From: Chromobotia macracanthus
Taxonomy: Eukaryota > Chordata > Actinopteri > Cypriniformes > Botiidae
DNA length: 64,000 nt
Reading direction: 5' to 3'
NCBI GenBank assembly: GCA_036877525.1
Contig: JAZGTH010000040.1
Location: forward strand, 3,038,001 to 3,102,000
Notes under the pieces: model-generated
The model's input: the letters and a program-made list of their open reading frames with translations, nothing else
What the model was told of the DNA's origin: nothing
The model's database searches: none
Position numbers and translations under genes: made by a program
In this document: positions 13,750-27,000 of the stretch, one piece after another
Layout of the letters: each line of letters begins with the position of its first letter
How positions within the stretch are numbered: position 1 is the first letter of the stretch

Positions 13750-15009
13750 CTGTCATTTATTCAAATGTGATTTTACTTATGTACACTGTAAAATATTTTC
13801 CTATAAACAAAATATCAGGTCAACATGTATACTTCGGTCTTTCATATGTACATGGAGAGTACCCTAGTTTACTGAAATGCTCATATTTAAATTCTTTTTG
13901 ATGGTGTTGACACATCATCATATACAGACTCTTCAAAGACATGCTGAGATGACAAGCTGGATGAAAGACTATAGTTTTAGATAGCAATCTTGGTGGTACA
14001 GTATATATAATGCAGAATCCATAAACTTCATTTTAATAGTTTTCTCTAGAAGTATTTACAGTAAACAAACTCAAAACTTATTTTGACTGTATATATGACT
14101 GTATATTGACCATAGCTTCTGTGTGATACAAATACACAATTGTAGATAATTGTACAATTGTAGAAGATACAATCACTTAAGAACTGATGTTTGTGGTTGT
14201 AGTTAGTGATGTTTTGGTTGGGTATCATTGATATTTTATCACTGGATGAAATGATTGGTGTAATAAATATGTCTTGTGATATATAAATAGTCCCTCTTGA
14301 TTTCTTTCACAAGTAAATCTGAATAATCTTATACAAAACACACATCTTTTTAATGTATCAAGATAATCAATGACTGGATCAGGAAATTATTCACTTAAAT
14401 ATGATAAAATAATCAAGAGATTAAAGATAACTGCAATTTCATAGTACCTTAAAATCAGTCTTCAGTCATGTGCCACTAAAACAAAAACATGAAATTCCTA
14501 TTCGTTACTGTTAGAAAACCAAGGTCAGAAATGGAATGATTAAGACAATGAAACCAAAAACATAATTTCTAATGCTCAAAACTAAGCAAGGGTTTGACCA
14601 GTAGTTATGTTTACAATACACATTCTTTGACCCCCTGCAATTCATAATGCAAAAATACATTACATAGAGATTGTTGCTTAATATCACATCTGCTTTCTGT
14701 GCTCAGCTGGAGTTCAATGACATTTATACTATATATCCAGATGATAACATGTCATGTCCAGACCAAATATCCAATTCACATGAGCATTAGCAACACATGT
14801 TGTGCAAGAACACAAACTGTGGTGCTGTTACATTCTCAGTTTGGAGATCTCGTAATGCACAAGTGTCTCCATAAAGTCTCTTCTAATGTCTGACTCTGGA
14901 AAAGAACAAGCAAACATTCTAGTAACAAACACCATGCTGATCAGAATCGCTCCCGTTCTTCATGAGTTTCACAGCTCCTCTCAGAAGCTTCACAAGCCTT
15001 TGTGATTGG
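13750..15009 (-). other. probable 3' UTR of exoc3l2-like gene
   Basis: The sequence follows the stop codon at 15010-15012 on the minus strand and contains no coding exon. A minus-strand AATAAA (TTTATT at 13757-13762) could be the polyadenylation signal, giving a UTR of about 1.25 kb. Closer variant signals are possible. Confidence 0.4.
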
Positions 15010-18000
15010 TCACAGCACCTCATCCTGGTTCTCCCTGGTTGAAGTCCTCCTGCGACGGAACCTCATGCTGGAGAAGAGTGAAGAGGCAGTGAGGGCGATG
15101 CGACTCAGGCCCACATTCAGACAGTGTACTTCTGATGTCACAGGCACTTCGGCGAAGAGAGCCCTGTCGCGGGACACCCGCGTGGGCCCATCGCTGTTCT
15201 CGATGTCTTTGATGATATTCAAGATCTCCTGTCTCTCTGTTTGTCGGGTCATCCCGCGAATATTTAGTATGGCGGACACGTGCTTCCTCCTTCAGGCAAA
15301 TACACAAGACAGGGTTTATTTACTCTTGATTGATGTACGAGGTTTAACAATGAAACTACAGTGTCATAATAACAATAAAACCGATTTAGAATAGCTAAAT
15401 CTAGCTTACTGAAATGTACTCATCTATATATATCTGGATAAAGTTGTATGTAAAATGAATGAAAGAAGAACATTTCTGTTGTAAAACTAATTAAAAAATT
15501 TGCTACTACAATACCAAGTCTGTATTTACACTACTGGTCAAAAGTTTAGGATGACTTGCTCATTCATTATTAAAATGTTTTTCTACATTTTTGAATAATA
15601 GTAAACTATGATACAGATAACTGCAAATTATTCACGACATGGTGAAATGTCCAATAACATGGCTACAAAATAATTTACGCGGCATGTTAAATGCCAGAAA
15701 AGCTAAGTCTAAGATAACAAAATGTGTGAAGATATGAACTATAGTGTTAAACCCAAAGGTGTTGCCAAAGGTGTTACAAAACAAAATAGAGGCCAAATCT
15801 AGGTCATATATTTGAAGTTTCAAGCTTCTTTTAGCACACATTCCACAAAAGAATTTCCTCAGGATTTTGCAGTTGTATACGAGTCTTGATTAGGCAGCTC
15901 AACTGGCCCTCCAGGTCAAAGAACGAAGCTTAAGGTCAGGGCTTGGCAGGATGCCTGTGTTATTGCTTTGTCTTTGCTGGGATCCAGAGTTGGATCGCTG
16001 TACATCTTCCATGTGAATCTAGGATAACCAAACAGTCCCCTATAAAAACCAGGAAACCGCAAAGGTTTTGTTTGCTTTTACAAGTCCCACTTTTGCTGTC
16101 AAACTTAATAAATGGCAATAACCATGTTTTGTCAAATGACCCGAGCTGTCTGTGTTTTGACCTCGACCATATCAGGGGCTGCAACATATTCCGGCACGCA
16201 GTCCCACAAGACACTCACCGTATGTCAGGGAATTCCCGTACCAGGACACCAACTTCCATTTGGATAGAGGGTGTGTCTTCCAAGAGAATGATCTCTGATA
16301 GGTGAGGAATGGCGCTGTCAAGCCATGAAGAAGAGGATTCCTGGATGGTGGAAAGAAAACAAGATAACATCAGATCCTTGTCACAACTGTCATCCATTAA
16401 TATCAGATAGAAAAATCATTCGAGATTAACGCTCAATCAGTCGAGATCATCTTATCAGTCAAGATGATCAATCTCTGGACCATGTTGATAAAAACTCTGA
16501 TTCAAAAGAATCATAACAGCCTGGTTCTAAAGATTTAAATAAATATGCTGCATTTTCAAAAAATGTAAAATACAATATCCTAAGTGGACTTACGTCAGCT
16601 ATCTAAAGACTACAGGCCCCAAACAACACAGACATACCAACAGAAACAGCTATTTTTACAACAATGTCCTGGAAAAACATACTTGTAGGATTAAGAATAG
16701 GAACACATGTTATTCCAATTGAGTTTCAATATCTATGCCCATCAAGGCAGTTCTTCCTGATTCGCAGTTTGACCTTAAAGGCAAGTCATGACTTCAAAGG
16801 ACCAGGCCAGGACATTCCTATATAAACAATAGCATCCTGTTGCCCACAGAGGTGACAAACGGATGTTTTAACTGGAACAAGGGGCGGACGCTACCCAGGG
16901 GAAAGGAGAGTTTGGGTAGGTCATAGAGATGCCCTCTGAAGGCAAGGGTCTGTTTGGCCAGCCGTCTCCATGTCTATTCCAAAGGTGCATATTCTTCAAG
17001 CTCTCTTTTGTTTGAAAGTTGTCACAGCTATTGTTGTGAATTTGTTCCACTGTCTGTAGATGATTCTTGGATGATTAAGAGTCCTAGCTAAAAACAGGAC
17101 ATGCCATTTTGTGTGATGGATCTAGGAATGAGGATTTCATGGAAACATTTACCATGGCATCAAACAATAAACAGGCACCTTAAGTGTAAATTTAAGTAAA
17201 AATTCATGAATTTTTGAATAAATTTAAACAAACAACTGATTAACCTTTTCCCTTTTAAAGTCATTTTTTAGTGTATACTGTTAGTATACTGTATACTGTG
17301 TATACTGTAACAATACTGTTAGTGTGTTTATGAAGCCAGTTATGCTCAAGTTCACACAGGTGCCCTTGCAGAGCAACCACATGTGTAATTCTGCACATTA
17401 AGTAGGTTGGGAAAGGTCTGCAAATACATTTGGTCTTAATTTTAAACAGTATTTTATCCAAAACCTAATCCAAAACCACACTAATGCCTGTTTTTGAGAG
17501 GTTTTCCTTGACAAATGCGCTTTCACCCTTTTAAAAATGCTATTTTCCTTTAAAATAAGGGGCACTTGATTTTGCTATCTAATACTATGACATACATTTT
17601 TAGATGTGACTCCTTTTACAGCTTTTCTAAAAGACTTTTTAAAACCATATTCTGACTCACCAACTCTTTAAAGACAGTTTTAAGATGCTTTCCCTCTTCA
17701 CGCAGACGTCCAGCCATCTTCTTCCTCATTTTGAGTGACGTGCAGATGATTCTGCCCCTCATGATGGCCCGCAGATACTCGGTCATCACACGCCGGTGCA
17801 CCTCCCCCACCAGAACCTGTGAGGACACAACAACCATAAATAACATTTCAAAAACTATTCATCAATTCAATGTTAACAGAAACAGGTGCTTTTAAATCAT
17901 ATAATGATAATCACACAGGCTGGAGATAAGCGTTAATGAAATCTCTGTTTACCTCGTATGGTGGATTGTCCATCCTGCGAAACTTCTTGAAGTGTTCCTT

Positions 18001-21000
18001 TATACCAGCCTCGATTTGGTCGAACGGCTCACTGTTGTTTAACCATTTCCTTTTAATCAGCTTATCAAAGAAAGGCTATGCAAGGGCACATAGAAACCAA
18101 TACATTAGAAATTACATAAACAACACACCGGAATGTACTATATTTGCCTTGGTCGGGAAGTAAGAGCTTTACATATTTAGAGTTCATAGCTAACTTCCTG
18201 TCCTAAAAGTTCCATCTTTGTAAAAAAGGATACAACAAAACTATGCGACCCATGAGGACTGGCAATGCCAATCAGCACAGCAAGCAGCGAATGCTGTTCG
18301 GCAGCAGGCCAAAAACATCTAATTCACTAGTGTTTTTCCACATAGTCCTCATAGCTATTTTTGTGTCTCCTACCCAGAGTGGCTAGGTGGGAAACAACAT
18401 CCTTGAGAACAAGCCATAAGGGAAATGCTGATAAGATATTCTTAATATTCTTGGACAGAGGCACATGATAAACATACGGTATGTTTGAGGAAATGTTGGG
18501 TGATCTATGGTAGCCTCACCCTGATATGTTCAAACAGTCTGTCGTTCAGCACTCTCACACTCAAGTTGACTATCCTGTCCAGAGCTGTGTTGGCTCTACG
18601 TATGGAGTCCTCACTGGTTGAAGGGTCGCACTGCCCACAACGCACCACAAAGCTCCTAAACACACCAAGTTACACAATAAACACACCGTAGTAAGCAAAG
18701 CTTTGTATAAAATACAATGGCTTTTACTATGGTTTTATCTATCCATCCATCCATCTATACAGACAGACATACATACAGGCAGACAGACAAATCACAATTC
18801 AGTATGCAAATAGATTTAAGAGGTCCAATTATAATTCAGTATGCAAATATTCCAATGATGTCACATTTCTTAATGAACCTTCTATGATGTAACCCACCTA
18901 AAGGGTGGGCAGCAGTTGACAAGGGCGATGGTTTTAGCAACATAACCATCTTCATTTTCTCCAAATCCACTCATCAGCCCCTCATGGAACATCTCCACTT
19001 TTCTCTGAAAGCTTTGCAAACAAAAACAATGACGTAACCATGGTTCATGATTCTTATGGAATGATGTTACGAGAAAAATAAAATAATGGTAAATGGACTT
19101 TAAAAGTAAAATAAAACTTTAAAAATAAAAATAATGGACTTTATGTAATTATAAGGCATTGAGGAACATTAAAAATAACTGACTATTACAAGTTCACCAT
19201 AAATAGGTTATGATGTGTTCTTCTATAGGGAAGATCCAGGTATTATTCTATTCCATGTATTATTTTCCTACCTGTATAAGAAATCTGCTAGTCCGTTGAG
19301 ACTGCACTGAGCCACCCGTGAGCCCAAGTGTCGGTTTATAGCTGCAGATCTCTCAAGGTCCTCTTGCAGCCTCTTTAATAAAAACATGCAGAATAAAATG
19401 TCATTTTACTGAAAATACCTGTTGGTAAACACTAAAAGAATTATAATTAATGAAAATCTATGTTAATTTGTCTATTTAGTCTTATATCTTGATCAATGAG
19501 CTTTCTACTTCCAGACTTCAAAAAGTAGTTTAAAGGACTATGAAAGCCTATCTGCTTTTACCCTACATGACCACTAGAGGACAACACAGATCCTGTAAAA
19601 ACAAAACACTGTATTGGAAACAGGCTCACAATGGGAAGTGCTTGTTTGTTTTGGTTCCAGCTAGGAGACTATTTTCTATTTTCTCACATTACACAGGGGT
19701 GCATGGATGCCATTCAGCATATCTTAGTTCTGTTCCAACAATACATCTAGTGTCTAAAACCTGTTGGAAAAGGTGCTGATGGAGAGGAACAGTGGATCAT
19801 TATACACAAAATCAATACTGAGATATTTGTTAAGGCAACGTGATATTTGTGCTTGGCATATGATGTCAGAGCATGTGATACTGTTAATAAAGAATCTAGT
19901 GCATAAACCCAAACCAACTTCAGAAGTGCATTTTATGTGTGCTAATGTCCTGACCTGAATAACAGTGCGAGCCAGAGGTATCTGATACTCTTCAATGTTC
20001 AGGGTGTCCATCCATCTTTTTTCCTCCTCATCCAGAACCTGAGACAGCTCATTGGTCACCTTCCCCTGGAAAACACAACAAATCAGCATAACATTGGATC
20101 ATGTCAGGATTTCCATTACCATACAACACTGTAAAAATCACTGACAGTAAAAATTGATACATTCATCTAATACTTTATGCAAAACTGCATAAGATAAAAG
20201 TAAATAATACCACATTCTCTGGAAGGTCTTAATATCTCTGGTTTGCTTGTCAGGTCAATGTATCTTGTTTTAAGCATGTTTACACCTTTTGGTATATTTT
20301 GTGATTTTCATATATTAAGTGATTTTTGCATTGCCTTGAGCACATACCTAAGAAAGCATATATTTTTAAGTTGCATAATGAGCAATGGAAAAAATGTTGT
20401 TAGACCGACTCCTATTGTGTGGCGTTTAGTGTAGACAGGAAAACCGCGCATTGACCCTGAAATGCCGCAGTCTAATTGACCGTGCAGGTTGCAGCAACCA
20501 GCCATGTCTTTTAGTGAACAGGATGTGCCTTTGAGATGCATGGAAAAGGTTAACGGAGCCAGGGAAAGACTGCGAGTTGGTGTCAAGGTGTTTCTGCTCC
20601 TACCCTGACAGAGTTGAGGCAGTCGAGTTCCAGTTTTTCAACCGTCTCCGTCGACAACAGAGGGCCGAGCTGGGAGAGGTTAATGGGTGTTGTTATGGTG
20701 ACCGTTCCAAGGACATCTCTGCAGCAACAACAGGAAGAGCAAATCACAAACTTTACTCATAGGAAATGTTGAATTATGAAGGAGCAGGAATGGGAAGGTT
20801 CGGGAGTGGCTTTCTCCTCTCATCTCAACCTGCTGCCATTTATAATAATCTGTTTTAAGTTTGTTGTTGCTGTATTTTGCTTGATAAATTGATCCAGCCA
20901 GTACAGTACAAAAAAGATAAACAAACGATAAACATACATCATGGTTAATGTCAAAACTCTGATGGACCTCTGGTGTGACTTGTGTTAGTGTTTACCTATT

Positions 21001-24000
21001 GTAGATGTTGTAGAGCCAGTCCAGCAGTGAATAGATGTCAGGGGTCTGCAGATCTCTATCTGTGATAGACTGCAGACGTTGAGTGATGGCCTGGTGGTAG
21101 CTCTGTGTGTACACTTGGAAAGAGTCATATTCCGCTGGGTACACAAAAACCACATTACGACGAGCCGCTCCCAGATCCTCCACCATTCGCACCCTCAGCT
21201 TATCCAGGTAGGTGGCCAGCTCGCCAGCCTGTGCTTCTTCACGCTGGGGTAGATTTCCATTTGCCAACTCGGCCACTGCCTCCCTCCAGCGTTTTCTGAA
21301 CTCCCTTGGCCGTGGGCCTCCCGGAACAGCCCCCTCGCTCTGAGCCCAGTCCCGATCGGCCTGCTCTTCCTGCTGGAGCACCTGCACCACCAGACCCAGG
21401 TTGGGCCCAGCAGTGGGAGAACGCAGAGAGTCCCTCACCACATTCCACAGTTCTTTCTGCAGGGCCTCGTACAGTAGCTCCACGTCTTTGGCTTTGCGCC
21501 GGCTGCTGTCTTTGCTGGGGCTGGTGGTCTCCTCTGTGCCCCCCGCTGGTGGAGACTCTGCCTCCCTGCACTCCTGCTCCAGCTCCAGAATGTGCGTGTC
21601 AGCCAAGAACAAATCTCGCTTTGTTACCAGTTGCAAGATCTCCAGTACTGAGTACGAATACAAAACAGTGAAGAGAGAGATTATCCATTATTCAGTTACT
21701 GGCAGATGCTTTTATCCAAAGTGACTTACAAGGAATTTAAACTATATTAGTATTGAGCTAAAGGTAGTTTAACTTTTATGAGTGCAGCTTTTGAGTACAG
21801 CTGCCTGTACAGTTCGAGTACAGTTGCCTCATAGCAATGGTTTGATTTGTTTATGATTGTTGTTTTTCCAAAGCATTATATTCATCTAATTTACTGTACA
21901 ATGTCAATAAAAATGGAAATACAAATTTGCAGGATGGTTTTATAGTTAAGATGTTTTATCTGAGTCTTATTATTATTGGTTTATCACTGACTGTTCGGAT
22001 ACTGATAATTTCTTCAAGTCTGATTCTCCACACTGCTGATGAAGGAAAGTTGGTCATTAGCATGTGTTGTCTTGGATGCTGGTATCTCCACCGGCTGCTA
22101 ATCAAGCATACCCAGCAAAATTACCTTGATCAACCTGCGTCACCAGTTACGCAAAAATAGACATGACATTAAGAAGTGACAAACATTATTTATCATTTAG
22201 AGTTTTAATACAGACTTCTGTTGATAATACTTTTCAGTTTTTAAAAGGTTCTCATTTTATGTACATACAAACTAAATACTTACACTAAAGCGAAGCAGGC
22301 TTAAGCCTGGACAGTATCTGGATGGGAGACTTCTTGGGGAACTACTGTTGGAAAGGATGTTAGTGAGGCCAGCAGGGGGTGCTCTACCTGTTATGTGCGT
22401 GGGTCCTAATGCCCCAGCATTGTGATAGGGACCCTGTACTGGATAAAGGCAGTCTTTTGGCTGAGATGTTAAACCAGGATATGCAGCTCTAGTTATGAGG
22501 GCTGCTGTTTTACAGAGTTTAGTTCCAGTGGCGCTAAACTCCACTGGTGGTCGTTAACAAATCTAAGAGTGTTTCTTAAAAGAAAGTAGGGGTGTACCCA
22601 GGCCAAATGTTCTCCATTGTTCTCCATCCATCATAGCCTCCTAATAATTCTCTCTGTATAAGAACTGTCAACATTACTGTAATCTCCTCTACATGAGGCA
22701 ATTATGGTTGCGGTCACATCATCCAGGTACAATTATTATAAACTAACTATAGAAGAAATACGTTCAGTGTTAAACTAATTTCTAAAACATCTATTAGAGA
22801 CTTTCACTTATTGTGGATGTGCTATGAGTTTGGGAATATTATGTCTCATCCCATCTCATGTACTTGAATACCATCCATAAAATTCCTCAGAATTTCCTCA
22901 TTAGTAGATTTCTTAAACATAAAGCATAATAACAATATATATTCCAGATGGTCAAATGGACTGCCAATGTACTCTGTTGGCCATGGATTATGATGATCTC
23001 ACTTGCGTTTCTGATGTCTAGGAATGCTTTTTTACATTCCAAAGAAACCCTTGATGACGCAGACGGTCTCACACTGAGGTCAGTGCTCACTCCCATTTGT
23101 CATCATTTCCAGTCCTCTCCTTCGAGATGAACACATTTATTTGAGCTAACAATCTCATCTGATTACTAGAGACAGATTTTGACAAAAGTTTCAAGTCTGT
23201 TCTGGTTGCAGAAAAGAGAGGTCAACAAGTTCGTTTTTTGGTCATAAGACATACAAGATTAAATTTCTATAACAAATGAAACCATAGATTTCACGTTTTC
23301 TGTAAACAAATATGCGCGGTGCTTGCCTGTGCTAAGCTTATCACCATGGTGCTAGAGAGTTGTCGGTGGTTGCCAGGCTGTTGTTATGTGCTTGCTAACG
23401 TTTTCCAAGAGGTTAACCATCACTCATGGCTTAGTGAACTGTGAGTTAACATGCAAGCATTTATAAGTTAACCTTAAAAAACACTTTACCAAGTTACCAA
23501 GGGTCTAAAAGTCATTTAGAATGTAAATCTGATCTCCTTTAGTCAGGGTCCCCTGGGCCCTGGGAAGGTTTACAGGGGGTCTGTGGATATATAAAACAAT
23601 TCAATAGAAAGCATAGATTTTTTTAAATGGATCTCTATAGTTTATTGGTTGATTCAGTTGTTTATATAAAGCATAAAACCCTCATTAAACAAATGTATAT
23701 CTGTCAGACGATACAGTAAAAACCAAGACATTGTCAAGTTTGTTGATGTTTGTTAATGTTAAATGTAACGCAATTCCTAAATCAGGGTTGTAAAAAAACT
23801 GACTAGAATTCTAGAAGAACTAGAGACCTGATCTGATTACAAGGCAAAAAGACAAACTGATACACCGTCCCTCCAACTTCAATGTCTCTTGAACAGAACC
23901 AAACTACTTTAAGAGCATGCAGCAGTTATATGAGCTTTTTTCTGACCAGTCCTGCATCTTTCACATATGGCAAAACTACGTCACAGATCAGCTGAGAAAA

Positions 24001-27000
24001 TAATTGGTCCTGCTGCAGAATTCCTCAAAACACTGAACAGACAGTAAGGGCCCCTTTGCAGTGCTGAGCTGATGAGCTGCGCATTTATTTCCTCCAACTT
24101 CCTGATTTTTTTCTTAGAGGGAAGGATGCGGGGCTATTGGTTGGTGTCTGACTCATCAGTCCTTATTGAGGATGGAGCTTCCAGTTATGCCATATCAGAA
24201 CCCTCAATACCCCCTCAACTCCCACGCATAATAAAGACCCAAGTGTGCCAGTCAATAGGAAGGAGTTCTAAATTTAAAGCACAATACTTTCAAACTTGTA
24301 GCCAACACTGACGGGGATCAGGTCTAAAATTATTGTTGTGCCTGTGCTCGGGAAAAGAAATTGGAGTCACTTCCTCTGGTGCTCATTCACGTGAGAAAGA
24401 TCTCCACCCAAGGACGACTGAATAACTAGTGAGCCTGAACCTTGGGAGGAAAAAGTTTGACCTTATAACCATTAGTCTGAGACGACATCCAAGCGGAAAA
24501 CTTGAAGTCAAATGCCCTTAAAACAAAAATGAGACTCGCAGATGTTAAAAGCCATGTAGAGTTTTATCCTACATTCATTAATATGCTGAACATTGCCAGT
24601 AACTGAGGGCTAAGCTGAGTTTTACAGAGGACACACTAGTTCTTTGTTTCCAAAGAGGCCCACTCACTAAATCTGTAGTGTGGTGTACTTAAGCATGGAT
24701 GTGTCACCACCCTTCCTTCATGAAAACCACAGGGACCGAAGTGCTGCCTTTTAGGGGAACGTATGGCACATATGTTATACACATACCCCCACAATCACTT
24801 CCAAGAGAAGCTTATGGTAATACTATTTGCTTTTGGCCAAAGATTGAAAAGGGTGCCAGCTGACATCCAACTCAACTGAAAAGGTCTGACTATGCAGGAT
24901 ATCAGCTAACATAAAGCTCCAACGCACCTGTACAACCAACACCTCTCAGCAGTACCAACCAGCCATTACAAGGAAAAGATTAGATTTGATTCTTGGAATG
25001 TAATGGAATATGATCTGTTCTTTGTCATGCCACCGTTCTTGGACTATATTTTACATTAACCCTCAGTGTTTCAGTCAAATTCCTCAGGAACAGTTAAACA
25101 CCACATCTTCTGTCAAGCTGGAACAAGCAAATAAACTAAACACCATAAGGAAACAACAGTCCATAAACTCCCCTTAGTTCCTGCTGCACCTCGTTCATTC
25201 ACTCATTTCCCCTATTAAATGCCCAGCATGTGCTAAACAGACAGTTTTTATCCAGAAATGAAATATCTAAAAAGTACACACCGATTTCCTGTATTAGCCT
25301 GGTCTGTCCCAAAAACCATACCAGCAGATGGGTCAGATTGTACTTGGCAGTATGTCTACAATCTCCTTTGCGTGTGAGCCTGTCTCAAAGGAATTCCACA
25401 TGTTCAAATCGTTCAACCTTCTCAGGCAAAATGAAGATGAAGTGGCTTTCAAAGTAATGACTAGCCTCGCCTGTTATTGGAGACCTTAGGTCAGTATGCA
25501 AACCCATGCCATGAGTCCTTCTCAGGATTAAATGGTCCAACTCCCTTCTTAATTTATTTGGACATGGCCAATGTCAACAGAACAATCTAAATTGGACCAT
25601 TTGGAAAACGTGGACTCCACCTACAGAGAGCACTACCCTGCCCTTGCATAATACTTGTTAATTTGACATGCATTAAAAATATCTTCCTGCCAAGTGATGG
25701 ACAATAGCTGGAAAAGCTGGAAAATTTGGCTATTCCCTTTCAGAAGTGACTTTGCCAGTTGGCATGGGTGAATATTTGCTATCATAAACATGAATGTATT
25801 GATTGCAAATGTTCAGACACTGTTATAGTGGTGGCCACAGTTGAATGACTTTCAGATGTAGCTATGGCTTATAGGTGGGTTGTAATTTGGTACGCCCTGG
25901 AAATCATTGACTAAGATGAGGGGTAAACACCCTTCTATATGACTTCTTTATCACATCCATCAGATGTCACCTCAACAGCTGGATGCGCTGCCAACCTTGA
26001 AGGCAACCGAATGCAGTCCTGACAGATACCAACCAACAAGACACCCTCTACTTATAGGAAAACAATGAGAATTTGACTGCAACATACAAAATTTCATTAT
26101 ATTCTTGTGACATTATGGAAAAGACGCTCTTCTGTTAAGGAAGGGTCACTAAACGTATAACACTGGGTGGGGATTGACATAAATGGTGTGGTCCATATGT
26201 CTTAGACCAACAAAAAAGAGAATATTGTGGGTTTTAATGGAAGCAAGGAAATCTGACCTTTGCACTATGAAGTTAACATGATCAGTGCCACAAATTTGCT
26301 TAACCAAGAAATAGCACAGAATCCTAAATATTTTGTCTTTTACGTCATAACGCTTCTTTGTTTGTAAATTTTTCAAAGTTCTAAAGCCTTCTATTTATTC
26401 CAAGATTTAAAGGCAGGGTAGGCAATCTTTTCCAGAAACATTTTTTGGTATTCTGGTTGAAACTGTCTCCACATGCTGATAGCAATCACTAAGTAACATG
26501 GTATTTATACAAATATTTCTTTTATGAAAGGCGCAGGATCATAAAATGTTTGTCCAATCATTGCATACTTAAGATTTTAAATTACATTTAAATCACATTT
26601 TCAGTGAAATGCCATACTTATGGAACCCATTGTATACATGCAAATCCATGTCATACTGTTTATTTATTTTTTAAAAAATGACCTTCTTGACAACACATAG
26701 TGTTGAACAATCCACTTCATGTTATATAAAATAACTTTGATCTATGCAATCAAAGATTAGAAGATTAAAGTGCTTTGCATAGCCGTTCCTAACACAAGAA
26801 GTAAAAGCATTATGCTTTGACTGGTTACTCCTCTGATGAGCTGAATTGACAGTTAAAACACCCTCTATGAAAGTGGAATTTCTTACATGTTTAGTGACCC
26901 AGGCATGCATGGCATCACACATTTGCTGAAGCATTACTTCCTTCTTTAATGTTTTTACTGTTCCATGTATTGTTGGAATGCATTCACATAATTCTGTATC

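Larger units (their letters stand above)
10901..13750. other. intergenic, med13 to exoc3l2-like
   Basis: The stretch is AT-rich and no coding exon was recognised. It holds a perfect inverted repeat (11012-11050), a SINE/LINE-type tail (about 11868-11935), a minus-oriented CTCF-like motif (12509-12522) and a small GC-richer patch with an NRF1 palindrome (13067-13076). The right end probably reaches the 3' end of the exoc3l2-like transcript near 13757. Confidence 0.6.

Noticed and set aside
21239..21724. Several 107-121 aa frames around the Sec6 exon
   Set aside because: They overlap the real 652-nt exon of the exoc3l2-like gene in other frames and look like composition effects.
22285..22400. 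Functional 5S rRNA gene
   Set aside because: Only the 3' half of 5S is present, mutated and joined to a SINE body; it is a retroposon.
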